64,000 nucleotides of DNA, taken from contig NZ_FWXW01000005.1 of NCBI RefSeq assembly GCF_900176335.1, positions 62,001-126,000 of the forward strand, read 5' to 3'. Numbering within the stretch: position 1 is the stretch's first letter; every line of letters begins with the position of its first letter. This DNA comes from Papillibacter cinnamivorans DSM 12816. Lineage in GTDB: Bacteria > Bacillota > Clostridia > Oscillospirales > Oscillospiraceae. Shown in pieces: positions 17,873 through 25,918 of this stretch. Under the pieces are notes generated by a model. That model was not told where the DNA came from and searched no databases. It was given only the letters and a program-made list of their open reading frames with translations. A program made the translations under genes and the position numbers.

Positions 17873-18679
17873 TTGGTCCATTTTCTGGGAGTCGACATCG
17901 GTTCCGCGGCCAGCAAAGCCGTGGCCGTAAACGAGGAGGGGGAGATTCTGGCCTCGGCCGCCGTGCAGCTGGGCACCGGGACGAAGGGCGTGCAGAGCGC
18001 GGTGGAAACCCTGTATGCCGAGAGCGCTCTGGACCCCGCCGACAGGGCCATGACCGTCGCCACCGGATACGGGAGAATGAAGTACACCGAGGCAGATTTC
18101 CAGATGAGCGAGATCACCTGCCACGCCAAGGGCATTCGGAAGCTGCTTCCCACGGTGCGCACCGTCATCGACATCGGCGGACAGGACAGCAAGGCAATCC
18201 GTATCGACGAGAACGGGGCTATCGGGCAGTTTGTGATGAATGACAAATGCGCCGCCGGCACCGGGCGGTTTCTGGAGGTCATGTCCCGGGTGCTGGACGC
18301 CGACGTGTCCCAGCTGGGCGAGCTGGACGCTTTGGCCAAGGCCCCTGTGAGCATCAGCAACACCTGCACGGTTTTCGCCGAGTCCGAGGTGATATCCCGC
18401 CTTTCCGAGGGCGCCATGATTCCGGACATTGTGGCGGGCATCCACCAGTCGGTGGCAAAAAGGGTGGCGGGTCTGGCCCTGCGCCTGGGAATCGAGGAGG
18501 ACGTCGCCCTCACCGGAGGCGTCGCTCTCAACCGCGGGATCATCCGGGCTCTGGAAGAGGAACTGAAGGTGAAGCTCAAAATCGCGCCCCAGCCCCAGCT
18601 CACCGGAGCTTACGGCGCCGCCATCCTGGGCCGCGACCGCTATTTCAAGGAGCTGAGCGCATCCGCAAACAACGAATAG
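17873..18679 (+). CDS. 2-hydroxyacyl-CoA dehydratase activator (BadF/BadG/HgdC ATPase)
   Basis: This 268-residue ASKHA-fold ATPase activates the dehydratase by ATP-driven electron transfer from a [4Fe-4S] cluster held between two subunits. Diagnostic motifs are LGVDIGSAASKAV (phosphate 1), VIDIGGQDSKAI (phosphate 2), the cluster-binding NDKCAAGTGRFLEV and SNTCTVFAESEVIS cysteines, and LTGGVALNRGI (adenosine). A TTG start at 17873 is preferred over the upstream ATGs. AGAGGG lies 7 bp before it, and the resulting length matches the usual 260 residues with the protein beginning right before LGVDIG. It is divergent from the dehydratase operon, so all three components are encoded within 3.5 kb. 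Confidence 0.92.
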   Translation: MVHFLGVDIGSAASKAVAVNEEGEILASAAVQLGTGTKGVQSAVETLYAESALDPADRAMTVATGYGRMKYTEADFQMSEITCHAKGIRKLLPTVRTVIDIGGQDSKAIRIDENGAIGQFVMNDKCAAGTGRFLEVMSRVLDADVSQLGELDALAKAPVSISNTCTVFAESEVISRLSEGAMIPDIVAGIHQSVAKRVAGLALRLGIEEDVALTGGVALNRGIIRALEEELKVKLKIAPQPQLTGAYGAAILGRDRYFKELSASANNE

Positions 18680-18689
18680 GGAAAATAAA

Positions 18690-18718
18690 AAGCGCCCGGC
18701 AGGATGCCGGGCGCTTTT
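18690..18718 (+). terminator. Terminator of the activator gene
   Basis: Hairpin AAGCGCCCGGCA / TGCCGGGCGCTT followed by TTATTAT, 11 bp after the stop codon. Confidence 0.9.
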
Positions 18719-18793
18719 ATTATATGCGGTATTATCCCCGGGGCACCTTCCGGATGCTTTGGGGTTTGAAAACCAGGCGGGAGGGCTCCGGTA

Positions 18794-19483
18794 TCATATA
18801 AAGTTCTTTGCCTCGAATTCCTTGCGGGTCAAAGAGATGCTGAGATTTCCGTTGCGGCAGCGGAGCTTGTCGATCATTGCCTTCTGGTCGGCGTTCGGCT
18901 TCAGGTCCAGCTGATAAGCCACCTCGAAAAGAGTGCCGAACTCGCTGGTTTTAATCCGGCGGAGAGACCAAGCGGAGGCATACTCATCCAGAACGTCGTC
19001 AAAAAGGCCCTGAAAATTGAGGTCCTCCGGGACCGTTACCTTCAGCTGCATGGAGGTGGATTTGGGGACGGCAAACCCCGTGCGTGAAAGAAGAATCATC
19101 ACCAGAGTCAGCACCAGGGTAAATACGAAGGCATAGGCGAGATATCCCATGCCGCAGCCCAGTCCGACGGCCAGGGTGAAAAAGATGTAGGCGATATCCT
19201 TAGGGTCTCCCGGCGCGCTGCGGAACCGGATCAGGCTGAAGGCGCCGGCCAGGCTGAAGGCCCTGGCCACGTTGTTTCCGATGAGCATGATGATCACCGA
19301 AATCACCGCGGGCAGCATGATCATGGTCACCACAAAGCCGGAGGCGTACCCTTCCTTTTTGTGGGTGAACATATAGACAAGGCTGATCCACAGGCCCAGC
19401 CCAAGGGCGGTGCACAGGGCTCCCAGCATCGTCGGCACAGTCAGCGATTCCCCGATGGAGGAGGCAAACAGTGTTTCCAGCAT
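18794..19483 (-). CDS. DUF4956 membrane protein
   Basis: This 229-residue protein has three or four hydrophobic segments in its first 130 residues (about 15-38, 48-68, 98-135) and a soluble C-terminal half. The RFRSAPGDPKDIAYIF motif after the second segment is typical of DUF4956. ATG at 19483 has AAAGGAG 8 bp upstream. It is the last gene of a three-gene minus-strand operon with a VTC-domain protein and a beta-helical lipoprotein. In other Firmicutes DUF4956 genes are regularly found beside VTC polyphosphate polymerase homologues and CotH kinases, from memory; the biochemical role is not established. A function as membrane partner of the polymerase is inference from this linkage. Confidence 0.85.
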   Translation of the reverse strand: MLETLFASSIGESLTVPTMLGALCTALGLGLWISLVYMFTHKKEGYASGFVVTMIMLPAVISVIIMLIGNNVARAFSLAGAFSLIRFRSAPGDPKDIAYIFFTLAVGLGCGMGYLAYAFVFTLVLTLVMILLSRTGFAVPKSTSMQLKVTVPEDLNFQGLFDDVLDEYASAWSLRRIKTSEFGTLFEVAYQLDLKPNADQKAMIDKLRCRNGNLSISLTRKEFEAKNFI

Positions 19484-19563
19484 GGATTTCTCTCCTTTGG
19501 TTCCGGCTCATCCGGGAGCCGGAACATATGATTGGCGCAGGAGGCTGCCCGCGACCCGCTTCA

Positions 19564-20394
19564 TCAGGCCGCGCCGTGGGCGGAACAGGCATTTTTCTCC
19601 GCTTCCCTTTCCCGCCTGGCCGGCGGCATTGACACGGCGCGCAGCGCCGCCGTCCGGAACCGCCTGTCGTCGCCCCCACTTGCCGCAATGCTGTGTAGCT
19701 TATACTCCATCCCGTATTTTGAAAAGCTGGCCTTGTAAATCCCCAGCTCGGCGAGCGCGTCCGCAAGCCAGAGGGGAACGCTTCCCGACACCTTTATCTC
19801 CATGAGATATAGGCCGGGAGCCAGAATCGGGAGCCCGAAGCTTTCCCTGTCCAGGCCGAGCTCCGTGCGCCGGGCCAGAATGTCCCTGTCAAAGGTGACG
19901 CGGAAGCTGGGATCGTCCAGTCCGAACAGGGCGACGCGCCGGTAACTGATATACGCCGCCGGGGACACCTCGTTCCGGTTCAGAAAGTACTCCAGTTCGT
20001 TCAGTACCTGCCGGTTCATATAGCTTTCGGATTCCGGCCGCAGGCGCCAACGAAGAAAGTCCTCCGCCTCCCTGAGGGAGAGCACCGCCCGTCTCTTGTG
20101 CACCACTCCGGCCGTCTTTTTTTTCAGTTCCAGAAAGACCGTGTCTTCCGGGGACGCCGGGGAGCAGTAACTGCGCATGCGCAGCTTTTCCTTATATTTG
20201 GGCTTGGAGAGGGACGTGCGGATCAGGCGGTCATCCGGGGTGTCGTAATAGATATTGTAAATACCGTAATCGTTTCCGCTCCGGCAGTTCACGTCCCGTT
20301 CCATATACTCTTCCAGCCTGGGAAGCAGGGCGGAGTATTGCCGGGAATCCAGAATGAATTTCAGTTCGTTTCTTTTAAACGCGGTGATAGCCAT
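19564..20394 (-). CDS. VTC-domain (polyphosphate polymerase-like) protein
   Basis: The 276-residue protein has the tunnel-fold VTC domain known from the yeast vacuolar polyphosphate polymerase. It starts FKRNELKFILD, followed by NIYYDTPD, KEKLRMRSY, VFLELKKKTAGVVHKRR and a late LMEIKV. The basic and acidic residues of these motifs line the nucleotide/polyphosphate tunnel in the family (basic KxxR, ELK, EIK). The catalytic set appears intact by eye. No transmembrane segment is seen. The C-terminal 40 residues are Arg/Ala-rich and not part of the domain. ATG at 20394 has GGAAGGGAGG upstream. Gaps of 34 and 80 bp place it in one operon with the lipoprotein and the DUF4956 gene. It could make or bind polyphosphate; the product is unproven. 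Confidence 0.85.
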   Translation of the reverse strand: MAITAFKRNELKFILDSRQYSALLPRLEEYMERDVNCRSGNDYGIYNIYYDTPDDRLIRTSLSKPKYKEKLRMRSYCSPASPEDTVFLELKKKTAGVVHKRRAVLSLREAEDFLRWRLRPESESYMNRQVLNELEYFLNRNEVSPAAYISYRRVALFGLDDPSFRVTFDRDILARRTELGLDRESFGLPILAPGLYLMEIKVSGSVPLWLADALAELGIYKASFSKYGMEYKLHSIAASGGDDRRFRTAALRAVSMPPARREREAEKNACSAHGAA

Positions 20395-20428
20395 TGCTCG
20401 TGCCTCCCTTCCTCATTTTATGTCTGTT

Positions 20429-22321
20429 TTATCCTTTGCCACCGCCGGGATTGCCGCCCCCTCCGGGAGCGCTGCCGCGGTTTCCCCCACCACCCGTCAT
20501 TCCGCCGGGGCCTCCCGTCATGCCGCCGGAGGCGGAGCCTGCGGAGGTCACGATGTCCGAGAGGGTGACGGTATCGAGGAGCGTACCCGGAGTGTAGGTC
20601 CCGCCGGAATATACGCCGTCCTGAGCTTCTCCCGTGTCGCTGCCGCCGTAATAGATGCTGTAAGTTTTTCCGCTTTCCAGCGCAGGAGAACTGAAGACCA
20701 CATTCTGGATCGTTTTGTCCGCAGCGAAGGTGAGCAGATCTGCGCCCGATTCATCCTGTATATGCACCAGGGTGCCCGCCGCCAGGGGCGATTGGAATGT
20801 GGCGGAAATGCAATACTGCTGCGAAGAGGAATCCGGCGTCTGCACCATACCCACGCTGCCCGCGGCCACTAAGAATCCGCCCGTCATCTGGAAAGTACCG
20901 TTATAGTCCAGGGCGCCGTTTCCGCTGTCGGTGGGTCCCTGCACGATGACGGTCCCGCCGCTCATGGTGATGGAGCCGTTGGAGTCCAGCCCGTCCCCGC
21001 CTGAGTTCACCATTATGGTGCCTCCGGTTATTTCAAGGGTATAGTCTGAGGAGGCTGCAAAGCTGTTTTGTCCGGGGCGTCCGCCCTGGGAGGAGCTGTC
21101 GCTGCCCCCGGCGACGTTGATCCCGTCGTCGCTGCTCACCGCGCGGATAGTACCGCCGGATATTTTGATGACGGCGCTTTCTACGCCCTCATAGCTCTTT
21201 GAAATTTCGATCTCGCCGTCCGAGATGGAGATGGAGGAGTCCGCGTGAATCCCGTCGTCACCGGAGGCGAGGGCAACGCTTCCTCCCTCAATGGAAATGC
21301 TCCCGTTGGAGTGCACCGCGTCGTCTTTGGAGTCGATGGCAAAGGTTCCTCCCAGGACGATGAGCTCCACCGCCGCCTTGAGTCCCTTATAGCTTTCGGT
21401 ATCCCCGTCGGACAGGCTGTTTTCGCTGCCGCCCCCGGTTACTATATCAAAGGTGCCGGCCTGAATCACAAGGCCGGTCTCAGCCTGGATGCCGTCGTTT
21501 CCCGCCGTGATGTCAAAGGTGCCGTTTTCGATAGAAACAAATCCCTTGGCGGAATCGGAGTCTTCGGTGGATTTGATCCCGTCGCCCTGGGCGTCCACTG
21601 TCACCGAGGCGTTTTTCACCGCCACGTAGTCCTTGCCCCGGATACCGTCGTCCGCCGACGTGACGCGTATGGTGCCGCTCACCAGCTTTAGACCGTCCTT
21701 GGAAACGATACCGTCCAGATAAGAGGCGTTTACCGTGAGGGAGCCTTCGCCGTTTATGGTGAGGTCCGTTTTGCTGAAGACGGCGCCGTCCGGCTCGTCT
21801 TCCCCAGCGGCCAGGGTATATTCCCCGCCGTCGGCCAGGGTATTTTCCGTACCGTCGGCCAGAATGAGGATCACTTTTCCCGCGTTCACCGCGTACAGGG
21901 GCGCGCTGTCCGAACAGGTTACGGACGCTCCGTCCAGCACGATGCGGACCAGGTCGTCGTCCCCGGCGTCAACCAGGATCTGCCCGTCGCTCAAGGTGCC
22001 GGAAACCACATAGGTACCCGCGCTTTTTATGGTGACCGTGCTGCCCGAAACGGACGCTCCCTCCCCTTTCACGGAGGCAGAAGAGCCGGAAAGGACGACG
22101 GAAACCGCAGAGGCGGTATCCCACGAGGCGTCCAGGTCCTCCTGGTCATACTCCGCCGCATATTCGGAGACTACGGTCTGTGAAGCGGTCGTCTGGGGTG
22201 TTTCGGTCGTCTGCTCCGCAGCGGAGCTCTCCGTCGAGGCGCAGGAGGCCAGAAGGGATACTAAAAGCGCCAGGGCCAGGGCTACGGGAAATATGCTTTT
22301 TTTCAATCGGCAATGCCGCAT
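20429..22321 (-). CDS. Beta-helical carbohydrate-binding-type lipoprotein (Cthe_2159-like)
   Basis: The 630-residue exported lipoprotein has an N-terminal KK...hydrophobic...LLASC lipobox (Cys at about residue 27). An acidic Thr/Ser linker follows, then many short beta-solenoid turns with recurring DDGI, GDDGIHA, NGSISIEGG and DGLDSNGSI motifs. This pattern matches the Cthe_2159-type polysaccharide-binding, calcium-rich beta-helix family. The C terminus ends in a Gly/Met/Pro-rich tail of about 35 residues. I choose ATG at 22321, not 22330, because AAAGGA is 8 bp before the former and overlaps the latter. It is the first gene of the operon with the VTC and DUF4956 genes. Anchored outside the membrane, it may bind acidic polymers or metals; this is inference. 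Confidence 0.85.
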   Translation of the reverse strand: MRHCRLKKSIFPVALALALLVSLLASCASTESSAAEQTTETPQTTASQTVVSEYAAEYDQEDLDASWDTASAVSVVLSGSSASVKGEGASVSGSTVTIKSAGTYVVSGTLSDGQILVDAGDDDLVRIVLDGASVTCSDSAPLYAVNAGKVILILADGTENTLADGGEYTLAAGEDEPDGAVFSKTDLTINGEGSLTVNASYLDGIVSKDGLKLVSGTIRVTSADDGIRGKDYVAVKNASVTVDAQGDGIKSTEDSDSAKGFVSIENGTFDITAGNDGIQAETGLVIQAGTFDIVTGGGSENSLSDGDTESYKGLKAAVELIVLGGTFAIDSKDDAVHSNGSISIEGGSVALASGDDGIHADSSISISDGEIEISKSYEGVESAVIKISGGTIRAVSSDDGINVAGGSDSSSQGGRPGQNSFAASSDYTLEITGGTIMVNSGGDGLDSNGSITMSGGTVIVQGPTDSGNGALDYNGTFQMTGGFLVAAGSVGMVQTPDSSSQQYCISATFQSPLAAGTLVHIQDESGADLLTFAADKTIQNVVFSSPALESGKTYSIYYGGSDTGEAQDGVYSGGTYTPGTLLDTVTLSDIVTSAGSASGGMTGGPGGMTGGGGNRGSAPGGGGNPGGGKG

Positions 22322-22878
22322 GCACGTCATCCTTTACTTGGAATTTACAATCACTTTACCCAAAGATTGTGAATTCTCCGTGAATAGGGTATTACATTTT
22401 TGAAAACAAGCAATTGGATCCGATATCAGCTGAAATAAACCCGGAATCCCGCTAAAATAGGGATTTCCGGGTTTATTCCGGCAAAAAAGCCTTCTTTTCA
22501 GCTCAACCTTATTTTCAGCTGAAAGAAATTTTGTAACTGCCTGGCTGCAATCCTTTTCTCTATTTATCTGCAGCATTTCCCGCCGGCAGTCTGCGTTTTT
22601 ATCTGTTATTACAATATTATACATTTTCCACCATCTTTTTTTGTTTTTCGCCAGGAAACTGTATAATTTTGCATTTTATAACAACAATCCTATTGTTTTT
22701 TTTATCGATATCTTATATTCTATATATAGCCGATGAGTTCAATCAAATACCTATATTTTGTACAAAAAACTTGATGGACGCATTTCAATTTTCAATCTGC
22801 AGCTTGAGTCTGCATGCGAAGCATCCGCCCAGAATTCGGGTTCCGTTTTTAGAAACCGTTTGTTTGGAGGGATGGTAA
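22322..22878. other. 557-bp intergenic region with an orphan hairpin
   Basis: The region separates the divergent lipoprotein operon and the sensor kinase gene and must hold both promoters. A 17-bp stem with one bulge lies at 22434-22477 (AATAAACCCGG... / ...CCGGGTTTATT). It is terminator-like but has no intact gene in front of it on either strand. The stretch from 22625 to 22760 is strongly AT-rich, as expected for the sensor kinase promoter. The small open frames here lack ribosome binding sites and recognisable domains. Confidence 0.6.
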
Positions 22879-24558
22879 TTGAGCGGTCCTATTCTCCTGG
22901 GGTTGGCCAATAACGCGGCCATTATGATGTCTCTGGCCGTAATTTATCAAATATCCTATCTTACCCGTTTCCGCGAAACCCAGCGCGGAAAGCTCATCAA
23001 CGGTTTTTTGATCGGGTTTATCGTCACCATCGTCATGTCGTTCCCCGTGAATATTGCGGAAGGTGTTCTTTTTGACACACGGACCATTATCCTGAGCACC
23101 GCGGCTTTTACTTTCGGAGCCGTTCCAGCCGCCATCGCCTCGGGAATCGCCATCGCGTACCGCATCTTCATCGGCGGCACGGGAACTGCCATGGGGATTT
23201 TGATTATCCTGTCGTCTTTCACCATAGGGATTCTATGGAGGCGCTATATTTCACATAGAATAAGCATTCCAATGTTTCTGAATGTATACCTTCTGGGGAT
23301 CACGGTGCATTTGAGCATGCTTGCCTGCATCCTGCTTTTGCCCCGGGTGCTCCGTTTTCAGGTGCTGAAGGATTTTATTTTTCCCGTGGTTCTCATTTTC
23401 CCTCTGGTCACCGTCTTTCTAACCATGCTGCTTCTGCGCCAGAAGGAACGGGAGGAATACCTGCTCCAGCTTGAGGAAGCGCAGGCCCGCTATAAAAGCC
23501 TTTTTTACCACAATTCTTCCATCATACTTCTTATCGATCCGGAAAACGGAAGCATACTGGAAGCCAATCCCGCAGCCTGCCGGTTTTACGGATGGTCCGA
23601 AGATAAGCTGAAAAGCATGAAGATTTCGGATATCGATCCCATTCCTGTAAAACATCTTTTTGAGAAATACGGCGATGCCCTGCCGGAAAGCCAGATCAGT
23701 TTTGTCAGCAAGCACAGAAGAGCCGCAGGAGAGCCTGCAGACGTGGAGGTTTTTCCCGGATCTATCGATCTGGCGGGTAAAAAATTGCTCTGCGTTATCA
23801 TGCACGACGTGTCCAGCCGGGTTGCTGCGGAAAAGAGGCTGCTGGAAAGCGAAAGCCGTTTCAGGCAGCTGGTGGAGGGCGCGCCGGAGGCGATTTATAT
23901 CAGGGCCGGTAACCGCTTTGCTTTTCTCAACCCGGCCGCCGTCTCACTGTTCGGAGCCCAAAGTGCCGAGCAGCTCATCGGAGCGCAGGTCTTCGAACGT
24001 TACCATCCGGATTATCTTCCCATCATCCAGAAGAGAATTGGGCTTCTCAGCAAGGATTCGAAAGTCATGCAGCCTGTAGAGCTTATCTTTTTACGTCTGG
24101 ACGGCTCCTCCGTCTGGGTGGAAGTCGTCTCCATGATCCTGTTCGACGTTCAGATGGAAGAGGGTCTTCCCGATATCAAGTGCCGGAGCCAGCAGATCCA
24201 GCAGGTGCTTATGAACCTGCTGACCAACTCCAGGGACGCGCTGAATGAAAAATACCCCGGCTGTCACAAAAACAAGATCATGAACCTCACCTGCCGCCGT
24301 ATGGAGAAAGACGGAAAGCCCTGGATCCGCACCGTGGTGGAGGATCACGGGGTGGGTATCCCAAAAGAGATTCAGGGCAAAATATTCGAGCCGTTTTTTT
24401 CCACCAAACCAAAGGATATCGGCACGGGTCTCGGCCTTTCCATCAGCTTTGGCATCATACGGGACCATCAGGGCGTCCTCCGCATCGATTCCCGGGAGGG
24501 TCGATACACGAAGATGATTCTGGATCTTCCCGCGGACAATGGCTGGACACTGGAGTGA
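22879..24558 (+). CDS. LytS-type 5TM sensor kinase with PAS domains, lacking the HisKA region
   Basis: The 559-residue membrane sensor starts at TTG (22879), with GGAGG 8 bp upstream. Residues about 1-195 form the 5TM-5TMR_LYT receptor domain (NxxE in FPVNIAEGVLFD; SGIAIAYRIFIGG). Two PAS domains follow at about 200-315 and 325-420. The C terminus is a Bergerat ATPase with N box (NLLTNSRDAL), G1 (EDHGVGIP), F box (FEPFFSTK) and G2 (GTGLGLSIS). The second PAS breaks off at VVSMILFD and continues directly as EEGLPDIKC, the usual start of the ATPase domain. The end of PAS-2, the dimerisation helices and the phosphoacceptor histidine are therefore absent, without loss of frame. As it stands it cannot autophosphorylate in the normal way. 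The HD-GYP regulator follows after 120 bp. Confidence 0.85.
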   Translation: MSGPILLGLANNAAIMMSLAVIYQISYLTRFRETQRGKLINGFLIGFIVTIVMSFPVNIAEGVLFDTRTIILSTAAFTFGAVPAAIASGIAIAYRIFIGGTGTAMGILIILSSFTIGILWRRYISHRISIPMFLNVYLLGITVHLSMLACILLLPRVLRFQVLKDFIFPVVLIFPLVTVFLTMLLLRQKEREEYLLQLEEAQARYKSLFYHNSSIILLIDPENGSILEANPAACRFYGWSEDKLKSMKISDIDPIPVKHLFEKYGDALPESQISFVSKHRRAAGEPADVEVFPGSIDLAGKKLLCVIMHDVSSRVAAEKRLLESESRFRQLVEGAPEAIYIRAGNRFAFLNPAAVSLFGAQSAEQLIGAQVFERYHPDYLPIIQKRIGLLSKDSKVMQPVELIFLRLDGSSVWVEVVSMILFDVQMEEGLPDIKCRSQQIQQVLMNLLTNSRDALNEKYPGCHKNKIMNLTCRRMEKDGKPWIRTVVEDHGVGIPKEIQGKIFEPFFSTKPKDIGTGLGLSISFGIIRDHQGVLRIDSREGRYTKMILDLPADNGWTLE

Positions 24559-24678
24559 CAGCAGAGACCCGGCAATATCCATCCTGTTATATCAAATACT
24601 GATTGCCCGACGGTTATGAAGCTGTTTTTCTCCAGCCGTCATATCCTCAGGCTGTGCTTTCAGAAAGGAACCGTTATC

Positions 24679-25743
24679 ATGAGCAGGATTTTAATCGTTG
24701 ACGATGAAAAAAGCATCCGTATCACGCTATGCGAATTCTTAAAAGCCGAAAACATCCAGGCAGACTCGGCGGAGGACGCCGCGACCGCACTTCAGATGCT
24801 GGAAAAAGCCCCTTACGACGTGGTCTTTTCCGACATCATTATGCCCAATTCAAACGGTATCGATCTGCTGATTGAAATCAAAAAGCGGGCGCCTTCCATA
24901 CAGGTTATCATCATGACAGGAGAGCCTACGGTGGAAACGGCCATCAAAGCCGTTCAGCAGGGCGCTCACGATTATCTGCCCAAACCCATCAATCGGAAAA
25001 TGCTGATGAAAGCCGCAAACCACGCTCTGCAGGTCAAATCCCTTCTGGATCAGAAGGCTGCGCTGGAGGAGCTGAACCATATCTATCAAGCAGGCCTGGA
25101 ACGGCTTGTCGGGCAAAGAACGACCGCGCTTCAAAACGCCATGCAGAGTATCATCATATTATTATCCACCATGACCGAAATACGGGATCCCTACACCGCA
25201 GGGCATCAGCGCAGAGTGGGCAATCTTTCCGCAGCCATCGCGGGTAAAATGGGCATGGCAAGCTCTACGGTGGAGCTGATCCGCATCATAGGGTACATAC
25301 ACGATATCGGCAAAATCGTCGTTCCCAGCGAAATTCTCACCAAACCGGGTGTTCTGAGCCCCCTGGAAAGGCAGATCATTCAGGAGCATTCCCAGAAAGG
25401 GTATGAAATGCTGTCCAAGGTGGATCTGCCGGCTATCATCGCGGAAACCGTCCTCCAGCATCACGAGCGCTGTGACGGAAGCGGTTATCCCAGAGGGCTG
25501 AAAGGTTCTGAAATCACAATGGAAGCCCAGATTCTAATGGTAGCCGATACGGTGGAAGCCATGATGTCCCACCGTCCCTACCGGGCAGCTCTGGGCCTGG
25601 ATGCAGCTCTTAATGAAATCGAAAAAAACTCCGATAAGCTGTACAATCCAGAAATCGTCTCGGCCTGCAAAAATCTTTTTCTGGAGGGTCATTACAATAA
25701 TGACGACTCGGAGCATATTTATTATCCCATCGGGGTCGTGTAA
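24679..25743 (+). CDS. Response regulator with HD-GYP c-di-GMP phosphodiesterase domain
   Basis: This 354-residue protein has an N-terminal receiver (residues about 3-120: RILIVDDEKSIR acidic pair, phosphoacceptor Asp in VVFSDIIMPN, MTG switch Thr, YLPKP lysine). A linker helix (about 125-160) follows. The C-terminal HD-GYP domain shows GHQRRVG, YIHDIGKI and LQHHERCDGSGYPRGL. HD-GYP proteins hydrolyse c-di-GMP to GMP or pGpG. The start is ATG at 24679 with AAAGGA 9 bp upstream; the longer frame from 24616 has no ribosome binding site. It is the natural partner of the upstream sensor kinase and opposes the two diguanylate cyclases that follow. Confidence 0.93.
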   Translation: MSRILIVDDEKSIRITLCEFLKAENIQADSAEDAATALQMLEKAPYDVVFSDIIMPNSNGIDLLIEIKKRAPSIQVIIMTGEPTVETAIKAVQQGAHDYLPKPINRKMLMKAANHALQVKSLLDQKAALEELNHIYQAGLERLVGQRTTALQNAMQSIIILLSTMTEIRDPYTAGHQRRVGNLSAAIAGKMGMASSTVELIRIIGYIHDIGKIVVPSEILTKPGVLSPLERQIIQEHSQKGYEMLSKVDLPAIIAETVLQHHERCDGSGYPRGLKGSEITMEAQILMVADTVEAMMSHRPYRAALGLDAALNEIEKNSDKLYNPEIVSACKNLFLEGHYNNDDSEHIYYPIGVV

Positions 25744-25918
25744 CGCGAATTTTATCAGAGCCAGTGATAAACGACGATGATTCCGGCGGAGTGGGTTTCC
25801 CGACAGAAAAGAGCAAAAAAAGCGGAAGCGGGCAATACTGCCGGCTCCCAGATCGGAACATTCATTATTATTTATTTTCCCGCAGCAATCCGGGAAATGG
25901 GTATCCGGATTTCCCCGT

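Noticed and set aside
22334-22624. 96-codon minus-strand frame beginning MYNIVITDKNAD
   Set aside because: The start looks vaguely like a receiver domain, but the frame runs through the orphan hairpin at 22434-22477, lacks a ribosome binding site and has no continuing domain.
22669-22878. 69-codon plus-strand frame ending just before the sensor kinase
   Set aside because: It lies in the AT-rich promoter region, has no ribosome binding site and shows no recognisable motif; a leader peptide is possible but not supported.
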